From positions 4,348,508 through 4,412,507 of the forward strand of contig CM053331.1 of the NCBI GenBank assembly GCA_028583605.1: DNA of 64,000 nucleotides. Direction: 5' to 3'. The DNA is from Dastarcus helophoroides (Eukaryota; Arthropoda; Insecta; Coleoptera; Bothrideridae). This document shows, one piece after another, positions 45,595 to 57,359 of the stretch. A model generated the notes under the pieces. It did not search any database. It saw only the letters and a list, made by a program, of their open reading frames with translations, and had not been told where the DNA came from. A program made the translations under genes and the position numbers. Positions within the stretch are counted from its first letter, which is position 1, and the number at the start of each line of letters is the position of its first letter.

Positions 45595-47330
45595 CTCAGG
45601 TTGGCAGAGGCTTTCGTCATCACTTGTGGACTATCGCAACTAGTTGAGGAACCCACAAGAATTCCTGATGTAGATACTCAGTAACCTAATCTACTCGACA
45701 TTTTCGTCACAAATTCTTCAAATTCGTATAAAATCACTGTGACATCGCCGCTTGGAAATTCCAGTCAGAAGCCTCTCGCTCGCTTCATATACCATCTCCT
45801 TTTCAGTCACAGTCCTGTAGAGTTTGGCACTTTAACTCTGCTAACTAGGAAGAACTAAGAGACTTCTTTGCGTCTTTGGCAAGAAGTCTGCTTTAACTCA
45901 GACAATCCTTCCTCAGTCGCCCAATCCATCACTGAAACTATCCTGATTGGTATGGAATGCTCAATTCCCCACTCCCAAAAGAAGTCTGGCTCCAGTAGAT
46001 CTTGATTCAGCAAAAAATGTGCTTGGGCTGTCTCCTGAAAAAATCGCGCACATCATGGTTGGCAAAATAATCCATCAGTCGAGACTGGGACCAGTTTTGT
46101 AGATGCATGAAACAGGTTCTTGACGAGGCAAAAATTGATTTCGATCGTAAAATGCGCCAGAGGCTTATTAAGTGTCCGAATGGTTCCAGGTTCTTTTGAA
46201 GACTTGCATAATCGATTGAAAAGGAATTTGCATCTTTAAATTTTCCACCATTACTCGATGACAACAATATCGCGACTGCTTCCAATGAATGACCTGCTAT
46301 CCTTAATGTTTGCTGAAAATTCCAAGCTTGGTTTTCCAAACGCAGAACCTCCTATTCTTCTTAAGAAGGGCACTTCAATGTATGAAGTTGTTTTCAGGCA
46401 ACGTACAATCAGGAAGATTCTCTTTGAGCTGGCGACACCTCGAAAGCTTCTGGTCTTGATGGTATTGTTGTTGAGAAGTGCGCTCCAGAGTCGACTCCTG
46501 TTCTAAGCAAATTGTTCACACTCTCTTACAACAAAGGTGTATTACCTAAAATCTGGAAATGTGCTAGGGTGCTACCTATCCCTAAAAACTGAAAAAAAAT
46601 CTGTCTAACAACTATCGCCCTATATCATTATTGCCCGTCGTATATAAAGTGATGGAAAAGGTTGTCGACATCAAGATCCTCAAATAATTGGAGAAGAATA
46701 GAATCATCTCGGACAGGCAATATGGTTTCAGGCAACAACGCTCAACTGGCAATCTACTGACATATGTTACTCATATCTGCAACTCAGCTATGTTAATTTA
46801 GCGAGAAGAGATCGGTGCCAGACTCCGTCGAAGGCCTTTGAGATGCCCAGGGCCACAATCCCGGTCCATAGGTAGACTAGCTATGGACTAGGCTAGACTA
46901 CCTATGGACCGGGACTGTGGCCGTGGGCATCTTAAAGGCCTTTGACAGAGTCTGGCACCGATCTCTTCTCGCCAAATTAACATCTTATGGTCTTCCTCCT
47001 GGACTCTGTCATTTGATATCCAGTTTTCTCGCTGACAAATCTCTTTAGGTCGTCATCGATGGCATCTCACACATTTGCGATTAACGCAGGGGTGCCTCAG
47101 GGGTCTGTTCTGTCACCTATTTTATTTCTGTTACACTTAAACGATCTCTTAGCTTCAATTTCCAATCCTATATACAGCTACGCAAATGATAGTAATCTTG
47201 TGTCATCTCTTTTCTCGGACAAACCATTATCTATCGCTGCTTCAGATCGACTAAGGCAATGGTTGGCAAAGCGCGGCTTTTCTAAAAGTTAATTTCGGCT
47301 CTTTAAATTGCCCTAAAAAACAAATAAAAG
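45595..47330 (+). pseudogene. Jockey-like LINE, endonuclease end and RT, degraded
   Basis: The C-terminus of an APE-type endonuclease is readable at 45610-45790: LSQLVEEPTRIPDVDTQ, NLLDIFVTNSS and SPLGNSSQKPL, where active elements have SDH. After a decayed linker, RT motifs follow: NNYRPISLLPVVYKVMEKVV (46609 on), ISDRQYGFRQQRSTGNLL, VAVGILKAFDRVWH (46918 on; the usual VALDISKAFD, so the catalytic Asp is Gly), GVPQGSVLSPILFLLHLNDL (47090 on) and YANDSNLVS in place of YADD. Several stops and shifts are present. The protein tail resembling the fragment at 34.5-35.0 kb is missing. It is clearly inactive. Confidence 0.8.
46792..46981. repeat. 89 bp inverted duplication within the LINE RT
   Basis: The left arm 46792-46880 (GTTAATTTAGCGAGAAGAGA on) is the reverse complement of 46893-46981 with about seven mismatches, around a 12 bp spacer CTATGGACTAGG. 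The right arm is the normal coding strand (KAFDRVWHRSLLAKL); the left arm is the inverted copy. Confidence 0.85.
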
Positions 47331-47379
47331 CTGGGGTGGATAGACATGCAGACACTCATTACACAAGTGACCTGCAGAA

Positions 47380-50290
47380 GTCGAAATTTCCGAAAATACT
47401 TTTCTAGGAATTTTGACGTTTTACTTAAATTTTAACAAAAAGGTATGATTTCAAGAAGTATTTTTTCGAATTTTTTGATTGATTTATATTAATATTTTAA
47501 AAAAACACATGAAATTTAAAATTTCTAGAAAAACAATCACTTGGGGAGTCGAAATTTCTAAAAAATATGTTTATTATGATCTTTATTTTTTTTATTTGTA
47601 AATTTTCTACAACCTTGTCGAAAAAAATATGTTTCTTATGATTTTTATTTTTTTTATTTGTAAATTTTCTACAACTCTTGAATTACTTTTTGTAAGAAAA
47701 AAAATCTAAATTTACAGAAACAGCAAAGTCTGAAATGAAAGAAAAAGCCGAATTTTGAGAAAAAGAGATTTCGAAAAAATTAAGAAAAAGAAAGAGAATT
47801 TGAAAAAATGAGAAAAAAAAGCAATTCCACAAAAATTGAGAAAAAGAAAGAGTTTTTGAAAGATATGAATTTATCAAAAGCTTTCAATAAAAGGTACAAT
47901 CTTGGAAAAAAAACGTAGAAATTCGACAATAGATTGAAACCGAGGACAAATTAAAAACCTGAAACTTTTAGACAAATTTGAATTTTTTGAAATATAGTAA
48001 AATTTCGAAAAGAGAAATTATAAAAATTAAGTGGAACCTTAAAAAAAATTGTCGATCTTTAAAAAAGTCGAAGTTTTTCAGTGAAGAAGAAAAAAAGTCT
48101 AATTTTAGGAAGAATTTCATGGAAAAAATCTAGAACAGCTCGAAATGTCCATTTTCCAGAGAAAGCTAAATTTTCAGAATAAATTTTAAATTTCGAGAAC
48201 AAGACGAATTAAAACAAAAACTCCAAAATTTCAGATAAAATCGAATTTTAAGAAAATTGGTAAAATACATTCGAAAGAAAATTCCAAGAACATTTTGAAA
48301 AGTGTTGAACTTTAAAAAAAGGTTAAAATTTCCCAGAAAAAACCAAATTTTCAGAAAAAGGAAGAGATTTGGAAAAAAATTGGGAAAAATGAAGAAATTT
48401 AAACAATTATTTACCTAATTGGGAAAAGGGAGAAATTTCGAAAAAAAAATGAATTTATCGAAAGTTCTCAAAAAGGAAAATTTTAGAAAAAAACGTCGAA
48501 ATTTGACAATAGATTGAAACCTAAAACAAATTTAAAACCCGAAATTTGTAGGCAGTTTTGAAAAATTACAAAATTTCGAAATAAAGGATCGACAGTTTAG
48601 AACGAATGTCGAAATTTTGAAAATAATTGAAATTAAAAATATAGTAGTCGAAATTTTTAAGTGTTCAATAAATTTTTAATTTTGAAAAATGGCTAAAATT
48701 TTGAAAAATGGCTAAAATTTTGAAAAATTCAACCATTTGAAAAAAAACGAAATTCTCAACAAAGTGGGAATTAAAAAAAGTCGAAAATTTTAGAAAACTG
48801 CACATTTAAGAAACGGTTAAAATTTTCAAAAAAGTCAAATTTTTTTGACACTTTATTCTTTCTAAATTTTGAGAAATATACAAAATATATAAAAAATTTA
48901 AGAATATATCAAAAAATTTCAAAAACTTTCAAATTTTGAAAAGAAATTTTGAAAATGAAGAAGTTTTTAAACAAATAGGTCGAAATTTTATAGTCCAAAT
49001 TAAAAAATATATTAAAACTTTAAAAAGGTAGACACATTCCAGAAGATCTGAGAATTATTATCGAGTTTTTAAAATAATTCGAAATTTTAAAAAAGTTTAA
49101 ATTTTGAATAATTGGGAAATTTTTACTTAAATTATCAACAAAAACCAAAATTCGGAAGAAGTCGGAAGTCAAAAGAAGTCGAAATATTGAAAACAAATCC
49201 CAAATTATCAGATAGATCGAGGTTTTCAAAAGTCGAAATATTGAGACATTAAAAGTTTGAAAAAAGTTAAAATTTTTGGTAGTTAAAATTTTGAACCAAA
49301 GTTGAAGATTTTTTAAAAAAGATTGAAATTTTAGGTCAACGAAATTAAAATTTTGAAAAAATGTTAAACTTTCAGAAAACGTTAAGATTTAAAAGAAAAT
49401 CGAGATTTTCAAAGAATTTCGAAAATTAAAAAGTAGCCAAATTAACAAAAAAAAAAACAAAAATAGTCGAAAATGTGAAAAAAGTCAACATTTTATAGAA
49501 TGTCTTCATTTCAAAAAAATTGAAACTTTGCAAAAATAGAGGAAATTTTGAAAAATGGTTGACATTAAAAAAACAGTCAAAATTATTAAAAATTGAAATT
49601 TTCAATAAAAATATTATAATTTTTCAAAAAAAAATTATGATATTTTGAAAAGGATCGAAAATTTAAATTAAGAAGTAGCGAAATATTCAACAACAAAAAA
49701 ATTAAAAAATAATCGAAACTGCAAAAAAAGTCAAAATTTTGAAAAATAGTTGACATTTAAATAAAAACCAGTCGAAATTATTAGGAATAGAAATTTTCAA
49801 TAAAAAAATTATAATTTTCCAAAAAAAAATTATAAACAAAGATGAAATTTAAAAAAAAAGTCGAAAATTTAAAAAGTCAAAAGTCCAGTTTTAAAAAATT
49901 TTACATTTTCAGAAAAACTAAAAATTTTAGAGGGTGAAAATTTTGAAAAAATGTACCTAAATTTCAAAAAAAAAATACAAAAAAAAAAACAAAACACCGA
50001 AAAGTTTAAATATTTTCGAAAATGGAGATATTTTTAAAAGAGTATACAGAGATTTTCGAAAAAGTCAATACTTAAAAATAGAATGATGTTGAAGTCTAAA
50101 TTTTGGATTACAATAAAAATTTGAAAAAATCCATTCTTCTAAAAAACGCGACATTATTCAAAAAATTTCATTGTCATGCTTTTTAACAAATCTAAAGCTT
50201 TCGAAAAGTTACGTTTTGAAAATGTCGAAATTGTTAATCGAAATTTTAAAAAGTTAAAATCTTGAAGAAATTGACATTTGGATCAAACAT
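47380..50290. repeat. A-rich satellite block (inverse of the T-rich satellite)
   Basis: Recurrent GTCGAAATTT, TTTGAAAAA and AAATTTCGAAAA with long A runs, the reverse complement of the motifs at 1-5755. Local duplications are visible, e.g. the AAAATATGTTT ... CTTTATTTTTTTTATTTGTAAA block at 47570 and 47630, and the GAAATTTGACAATAGATTGA-type block at 47930 and 48500. No gene. Confidence 0.7.
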
Positions 50291-50369
50291 AAAACACTAA
50301 ACATTGTCGCAGCCAGTGGCGGCTCGCAGCTACAACCAATAGGGGTGCTGCGACAATGTTTAGCGTTTT
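50291..50369. mobile_element. Short hairpin MITE-like element at a strand switch
   Basis: Arms of 23 bp (50291-50313 and 50347-50369; CTAAACATTGTCGCAGC against its complement, one mismatch) enclose a 33 bp loop containing CAGTGGCGGCTCGCAGC. Satellite motifs are A-rich to its left and T-rich to its right, so it sits at the centre of a larger inverted arrangement. CAGTGGCGG recurs in fragments near 54.5-54.7 kb. Confidence 0.65.
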
Positions 50370-53300
50370 AAAATGTTTAAATTTTCTAATGAAAATTTCG
50401 ACATTTCAAAACGTTACTTTTCGAAAATATTAGTCATTTTCCAAAATTTTAAATTTTTGGAAAACTTAAAATTTTTGACTATTTCAATTATTTTCAAAAT
50501 TTTGAAATTTTTTATAAACTGTTGATCCTTTATTTGAAAATTGTGATTTTTTTAAGTCAGACATTTCTTAAAACCTTTTATTGAAATTTTCGACTAATAT
50601 TTCGTAAAATTTCGACTCCATTTTAAAACTTCGACTTTTTTTTCAAAATTTCGACTCTTTTTGAAAACTTGACTTTTTTTTGAAACGTTCAAACTTTTTT
50701 AAAATTTTATTTATACATTATTTTAAACATTTCCTATTAAATTTTTGACTTAAAAGAAAAGATCCTTTTCAAAATTGAACTATTGAAAATTTCGACTATT
50801 TCCAAATTTTACCTTTTTAAAATTTCAACTTTTTTAATAGTTACGAATATTTCGATAATTTTGAGTTTTCTACAATATTCAAAAAATTCGGCTTCTTTGA
50901 AAATTTAATTAAAAACTCTGCAAATTATTTTAAATGTGGATATTTTTCCAAAAATTCGTCTTTCATTGACATTCCCAAAATTATCGAAAATGTCAACCAT
51001 TTTAAAAATTGAAATCTTTATCTTCTTTTGAAATTTTGACTTTCTATGAAAATTTCAAATTTTTTTAAGATTTGACTTTTTTTTTAAATTCGACTTTTCT
51101 GATAACTTTAGCTTTACTTTTTTTTATTTAACTTTACATTTCTTTGAGAAAAATTTCGAAATAACACTCGAATTTAAAAAAATTAGTAACAAAAATTTCT
51201 ATTTTTAAAATTGTGCAAAGTTTTGAAACAAATTCCAAAAAAAATTGCATTTTATTTACAAATAAATTGCCAAAATTTGAATTTTAATCACAAAAAATTG
51301 GCTTCAAGCTGGAATATTTGATTTTTGAAATTTCTCTGGAACTTCAAAATTACTAAAAAAATTAAATTAGAACCGTAAATTGTTATTGAATTTTTTTCAA
51401 AATTTTAATTAATTTTAATTTTGAAATTTTGAGACTCTTCTAAAAATGTTGATTCTTTTTCTCCAAAATATCAATAATTCCCACTTTAAAAGTCGAAATT
51501 ATAAGAATATTTCTGACAATTAATTTATTTCAAAAAAAACTTTTTTTTCTTTAATTCTGAAACTGTTATTTTTTTTTGAAAAATGTTGTTTGCTAATAAG
51601 AAACTTTTTCTAGAAATATGATCTGCTTTCTCTTGAAATTTTGAATTTAATTCTTAAATTTCGATCTTTTTTTTATCGAAATTTGAATTTTAAATTTGGA
51701 CTTGAGAATTTCAAGAATAAATTTAACATTTCTAGAAAAATTGAAAATTCCGATTCAGAATTTTCTTTGGTCCTACAGTAGCAGTAATTTTTTTAAAAAA
51801 TATCAATTTGTAAAAAAGGTTGAAATTAGCAAGGTTCATTTTCTCTTGAAATTTTTCCCTAATTTTTCTTATTTTTATGCAGATTTGAAGTTTATTTTTC
51901 CTAAACTTATACTTAACAATTTTTAGTTTCTTATCAAAATTACAAAATAAAATAAACTTTAAAATATTAAAATTTCATTAAAAAACTTATAAACTCTCAA
52001 AACAAATTTAAAAAAAATCAAAATTTCTACAAGAAAAATATTCTAAAGATAAAATCTCCAGGAAAATTCGAAATTTAAAAAAAAATTTTTGTATAAAATG
52101 TTTAGAGAAAAGCATAGAGAAAATTGCATAGGAAAAAAAGCAGTGTCGGAGAAAAAATCGAAATTTGAAAAAAAATTGAAATATCTTTACAAAAAAGTCG
52201 AAATCTTTTGTTTTATCAATATGTTGAAATTTTTATAGAGCTTTCAGGTTTTTTTGTCAAAACACGAAATAAAATGAACTTTAAATTGTCAAAGTGTCGT
52301 GAAAAAACTTTTAAAATTTTAAATTTTTAAAGCAAATTAGACGAACACAAAGAAAAATCTGGAGAAGTTGGAATTTCTAGAAGAAATTTTAAGAACCTCA
52401 CTTTCAGGAAAAATGGAAAATTTTTACAAAATATTTAAGAAAAATGGAAACTTTGCAGAAAAAATCAAAATTTCCTAAAAAAAATCGAAATATCTGAAAT
52501 AACTCAAAATTTTTAAACAAAAAGAGATTTGAGGTAAAAAGACGAAGATACCGTATTAAATTGTTTTTTAGGGAAATAGTAAAATGCGAGCTGATTTAGT
52601 TAGATTTAGATTTTTTCTTGAAATTAGAATTATTTTCTCAAAATGTTGACATTTTGAAAAAAATTTGAGTCAACATTTTATTTCCTACTCGAAATATTGA
52701 TTTCTTTCTCAAAACTTACAAAAACTAGTTTTTGAAAATATGATTTTGATCAAAATTAAAAATAAAATAGGTTTTTAAATGTCGTAACCTTGTGAAAAAA
52801 ACCTAAATTTTCTAAAAAAAGAAAGAGAAAATTAAAAATTTCTACAAAAAATTGTGTAATGAAAAGTGTTGAGAAAAGTTTGATACTTCGACTTGTTCTC
52901 AAAATTCTCCCTTTTTTCGAACTTCCAAAAAATTTCGAGTTTTTATTAATTTCGACTTTTTCTTGAAATTTCAATCAATTAGTTGAAAGCTTTTCTCGAA
53001 ATTTCGAGTTATTCTTAAAATTTTAAGTTTTAAATTTTGTCGAATGTTCGAAAAAAGGGAGAGTTTTGAGCCCAAGCAGAAGTATCAAGAAAAAACTCGA
53101 AATGTTCAAATACAAGTGATTATTGAAAAAAAAATTCAAAATTCGCGCTCGTTTATAGAAATTTTGATTTGTTTTTGATATTTCGAATTTTTCTCATAAT
53201 TTACCGTTGTCACGAAATTCCGAGTTTTTCTGAAAATTTCGATCATTTTCCCAAAATTTTGATCTTTTTTTGAAATTTCGATCTTTTGTCGAAATATGAT

Positions 53301-54282
53301 CCTTTACGTTTTTAATAATCTAAGCTTAGTCCCTAAAATTTCTAAATTTCGATTTCGTAACCGCCTATTCTTCAAAATGTTCATGTTTTTATCAAGGTTC
53401 GACTTCCTGTGTGAAGTTCTGAAAGTTGGTTTTCGTCGAAATCGTCCTTTTCTTGAAAATTTAACTCTTTTTTTCGAAAATTGTTTTTTTTTTAATTTCG
53501 ATTTTATTCGCTGAATTCCACTTAGGTTTCAAAATTTGACTTCTTGAAAACTGTTTGCTCGAAATTTCACCTTCTTTTCGAAATTACGTTATTTTTCCTA
53601 ACATTAAGTTTTTTTTTTGAAAACCCTACTTTTAGAATCTAACTTTTTAGAAATTTCGACTAGTTTATTAAAATCTGCCTTTTGCTCGAAATTGTGATCT
53701 TTATCTCAACATTTTGATCTTTATCTCGATATTTAGGATATTTTTTTCAAAAATTTTTTGGAAATTTTGACTTTTTCCTGAAAACACATCTTAAAAGTTC
53801 GCCATTTTTGTTACAATGAGTGTTTTTTTTTAAATTTCGACTTCATGTCATCAAATACTTTATGGTTCTGGAATTGTCATCAACTGTTTCCTTAAAATTC
53901 GTATTTTTTCGAAGTTTCGATATTTTTCTCAAAATTCGACCTATTCAGAAATTTCGGGTTAATCCCAAAATTCAATCTTTTCTATTCCTGAAAATCTGAT
54001 TTTTTTTCCTCGAAATTCGCCCTTTTTTCAAAATTTCGATTTTTTTTTTTAAGATTCGTCTTTTGATAAACGACTTTTTTCAAGAGTTGACTTTCTATGT
54101 GAAATTCTCATCAATTTTTTCCTTAAAATTCGTATTTATTTCGAAGTTTCGATATTTTTCTCAAAATTCAACTTTTTAAGAAATTTAGGGTTAATCTTAA
54201 AATTCATACTTTTATATTCCTGGAGACTTAATGAAGTCTTTTAGAAAAATTATTAGAAAACGTTTAAAATCACATTTTCAAA
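50370..54282. repeat. T-rich satellite block
   Basis: TTTCGAC, TTTTGAAAA and TCTCGAAATTTC motifs on the plus strand. Within it, 52735-52872 (ACTAGTTTTTGAAAATATGA to TTGTGTAATGAAAAGTG) is the first of three related copies, the others starting at 54283 and 54513. Repeats such as CATCAACTGTTTCCTTAAAATTCG recur at 53880 and 54110 in variant form (ATCAATTTTTTCC). No gene. Confidence 0.65.
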
Positions 54283-54742
54283 AACTAGTTTTTGAAAATG
54301 TGATTATGATCAAAATTAAAAATAAAATAGGTTTTTGAATATCGTAACCTTGTGAAAGCAACCTAAATTTTCTAAAAAAAAAGATATCAAAGAAAATTAA
54401 AAATTTCTACAAAAAATTGTGTAATGAAAAGTGTTCAGAAAATGTTGGGAAAAAAAACTCGTAAGCGAAACTGGGGGTGCTGCAGTTCCACAGTGCCTAT
54501 ACGCCAGTGGCGGTTTTTGAATATCGTAACCTTGTGAAAGAAACCTAAATTTTAAAAAAAAAAAGAAATCAAAGAAAATTTAAAATTTCTACAAAAAATT
54601 GTGTAATGAAAAGTGTTCAGAAAATTTTGAGAAAAAAAACTCGTAAGCGAAACTGGCGGTGCTGCAGTTCCACAGTGCCTATAGGCCAGCCGCCACTGGT
54701 CGCAGCACCTCCATTAGTTTTGGCTACGAGCCGCCACTGCGA
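54283..54742. repeat. Direct repeats interleaved with CAGTGGCGG fragments
   Basis: A ~140 bp unit (GTTTTTGAATATCGTAACC to GAAAAGTGTTCAG to CTCGTAAGCGAAACTGG) occurs at 54330-54478 and 54513-54660. Each copy is followed by GTGCTGCAGTTCCACAGTGC. The first ends in CGCCAGTGGCGG, and the second continues into GCCGCCACTGGTCGCAGCAC and ACGAGCCGCCACTGCG. The CAGTGGCGG/CCGCCACTG words mark the ends of short DNA elements, so this looks like a tandem duplication seeded by a MITE. Confidence 0.65.
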
Positions 54743-55206
54743 AACACATTTAAAAAAGTGCAATTCTTTTAAAAAAAAGGTCAGAACTATGTGACCTCAT
54801 GAAGCGTATGACTCTTCTCCTCTCTTATCACACGATGTCACACTCTACGAACCCTCTTTCTCCCCCTTGTGACGTAATTTATGAATGGCCCCTAAAGGTA
54901 TTTGCAAATTTTAAATCAAATTTGTTAATAAAGTTTAACGATTGCTGGACAAAATTAGAAAGCAACTCTTTTTCTAAGAAACCTTGTACATTTTATTAAA
55001 TCATTCAATTTTTTGTCTCTTCATTAACCCCTCCCCAACATTTACCTATTGACTATCAAATTTTAGAACGATGGTACAAAATAGATAAGAATTATTCTTT
55101 TAATAATAACTAATCTAACTTGTTTGCAAAGTCGTAAATCAATTTGCCAATTTTTGTATAATTTGAAAAAATTATCAATTAACTAAAAAAAAAAACTTTG
55201 TTTCAG
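54743..55206. other. Intron-like sequence before the putative exon
   Basis: Less repetitive AT-rich DNA ending in AACTTTGTTTCAG, a pyrimidine tract plus AG acceptor. No other feature recognised. Confidence 0.35.
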
Positions 55207-55244
55207 GGCAGGAAGTAGATGTGGCCAAACAGCCTCACAGCTGG
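55207..55244 (+). CDS. Putative 38 nt internal exon
   Basis: Acceptor TTTGTTTCAG precedes GGCAGGAAGTAG..., and the donor GTAAGT follows CAGCTGG. Starting in phase 1, the frame is GG-CAG-GAA-GTA-GAT-GTG-GCC-AAA-CAG-CCT-CAC-AGC-TGG and ends in phase 0. With the ATGG at 27492-27495 this gives 14 codons (M-G-Q-E-V-D-V-A-K-Q-P-H-S-W). Its base composition is clearly more GC-rich than the surroundings. A second frame is also open, so phase is not proven. No product can be named. If real, the 27.7 kb between the two exons is one intron packed with transposons. Confidence 0.4.
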
Positions 55245-56400
55245 GTAAGTAACGCCACATTTGTTTCAATTGGACCTGACCGAAAATTGCGCTTTTTCGC
55301 TTTATTCGCCTCGACATATGTCTAGAAATAGACTAGAAGTGAACTAATTTCAATTTCTTGGTGAAATCGCCCAGAAGGAATTCTTGAAGCGTTTAGGGCC
55401 GATACATGTGAATGCGGCCGACAGAAGGCCTCGATTTGAAAAAGTGTTCGCTGGAAGATGTTTGTGTGAACCGCTCTAATCCCCAGATAATAACAGTATT
55501 TTCTACGTTCATGATCAATTCTATGAATCTTTGGGATTTGCAGGCACCACGCTGTCTCTCGCTTAGAAACTTCTGTTCTTTTATTAGTTTTTCAAACTCG
55601 TAAATGCAAAGGAAGCAATTATCTAATAACAAAACTGGTCTCTTGAATAAGCCGGGTGGTATTAGTGGATTACAATGAGGCGATTAAAATGTTCCCGTGC
55701 CTTGTAAAATAATTAACTCTTAGAAAGTAATTGTGGAAAAATATTTCTCTTTGGCTGAGGACTTCGAATTGTTTCTTTCGAAGTAGTTTCATGTAAATGT
55801 TGTTGTGAATGGAAGCATTTTGAAAAATCTTTATATCTTTAAGGCATTTCGACATCTAAAGAGAGTAAATGCGTTGGAGAATCTGAATTATTTCTGTTTT
55901 TAAATGTTCTACATCTATATCTAGTTCTATATCTAGTTCTATATCTATTTATTACTCACTACTTCGTCTGCTGAATTTGGCAAATAAACAATTATATTTA
56001 CGACGGAAAAACTATCTAAAAATTAAAGAAATTTGTTAAACTGACGAATCAATTTGTTTTGTTTGAATGTTTTAATTTGTCTTTGATTTTAATTAAGGAT
56101 CAAATATGGTATATTGCTGTAAAATAGCAGTAGATGGTTTTGTTGATCATAAATACTTTATCACTTATAAAATTAGTTTGGATAAACGTAATAAAACTGA
56201 TTTAATTAGCTATCTACAGGTTTGGTTACAGTACAGTACAGGTTTAAAGGGTTTGTGCAGATTGCAGAATGATGTTTTGTTCAAATTCGTTGATACTATT
56301 ACGTCTCAATGTATCGACGTATCTAGCTGCCCAGATAGCTGCCTAGCCAATAGGGTTGCCAATCCTCCCATCTGAGCTGGAAAGTTCCACTCTTAAACTT
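55245..56400. other. Unassigned sequence, possibly intronic
   Basis: No convincing gene. The open stretch 56106-56375 (with C-rich SSCPDSCLANRVANPP) has no family I recognise and no clear splice sites. A 12 bp tandem repeat, TCTATATCTAGT, occurs about three times at 55914-55950. Confidence 0.4.
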
Positions 56401-56402
56401 TC

Positions 56403-56465
56403 TTTTATGGTTTCAGGGAACAAGATTTGTATTAAAAATATTTAAACATATCCAAGGACCAAAAT
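56403..56465 (-). mobile_element. Truncated Penelope-like terminal repeat
   Basis: TGGTTTCAGGGAACAAGATT and TGTATT followed by CATATCCAAGGACC, in the reverse orientation. Only the outer half of the family sequence remains, without the hairpin. Confidence 0.5.
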
Positions 56466-56469
56466 TCTA

Positions 56470-57141
56470 TATATTTGTCCCATAAGAGGTCCATGTGGGA
56501 CGCCATTTCTCTCAATACTGAGACGATTCTATCTACATTCCTGAACCTCAAACTAAATTCAATTTAACTCGAAATTTCTATACTTATTCAAGAAGTTTCA
56601 ACTCGGCTGTTTTAGCCCAAAACTTGAACTTTTTTTTCGAAATTTTGCGAATTAAATTTAAATTTGGAAATGAAGATGGAGCGTTTGCCATTTTTTTTAA
56701 ATTCTTCAAGTTTTTTGTCAATTTTTTTTACAATATTGACCTTTCCTGAAAATTTTATGTTTTAAGTGGAAATTACGACAAAAAGTTGCAATTTTCGATT
56801 TTTTTTTCTAAAATTTGATGTTTTTATCCCTTATTTGGTTAAATTGTTTAATAATGACGATATCTACATCATTTATTTCTTAAAACCTGGCTTTTTGATT
56901 CGACATTTGTACTTTTCACAAAATTTTTAATTTTAATTCAAAATTTGAACTCGTTTTTCCAAATGTCTAACGTACCTCCGAGATAGAAGTTCAAATAACG
57001 AGATTTTCCTAAAGTGTGGAGTTTATACCCAAGTTAAATAATCTTTAGAAAAAAAAGACATTTTTAAACTAAAATTGTTTTTCTTAAAGTTTAAAGTTTA
57101 AATTTGTTGGCTGGCTGGAAATTTAAACTTTTAACTTGAAA
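56470..57141. other. AT-rich sequence with satellite-like cores
   Basis: No gene. There are scattered TTTCGA and AAATTTGAAC motifs without periodicity. Confidence 0.4.
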
Positions 57142-57150
57142 ATACTTTTA

Positions 57151-57304
57151 TTTTAATGGGACGGACTGGTCCTTGGTTATCTTCAAAAATTGAAATACAA
57201 ATCTTGTCCCCTGCAACAAAGAAAGATTTAAAAACAGAACAAAGGTTGCTCTAACGCGTTTCGATAGCCAAGCTATCATCTTCAGAGAAATACTACAAGA
57301 CAAG
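57151..57304 (+). mobile_element. Penelope-like terminal repeat with 9 bp target duplication
   Basis: Nearly full unit from AATGGGACGGACTGGTCC to CTATCATCTTCAGAGAAATA. ATACTTTTA flanks it at 57142-57150 and 57305-57313. Diagnostic variants are AATGGGACGG at the start and CCCCTGCAACAAAG (other copies CCCCTGAAACCAAG). The minus strand holds CUGAAGA, hairpin, GAAAC and GUU in order. Confidence 0.65.
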
Positions 57305-57359
57305 ATACTTTTAATTGATTGTTTTAGTAAAATTTTTGTTGTAATTAAAAATGTTAACA

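Noticed and set aside
56106..56375. 89-codon ORF, plausible peptide gene
   Set aside because: No splice context, signal peptide or family resemblance. It lies just before a truncated Penelope-like repeat.
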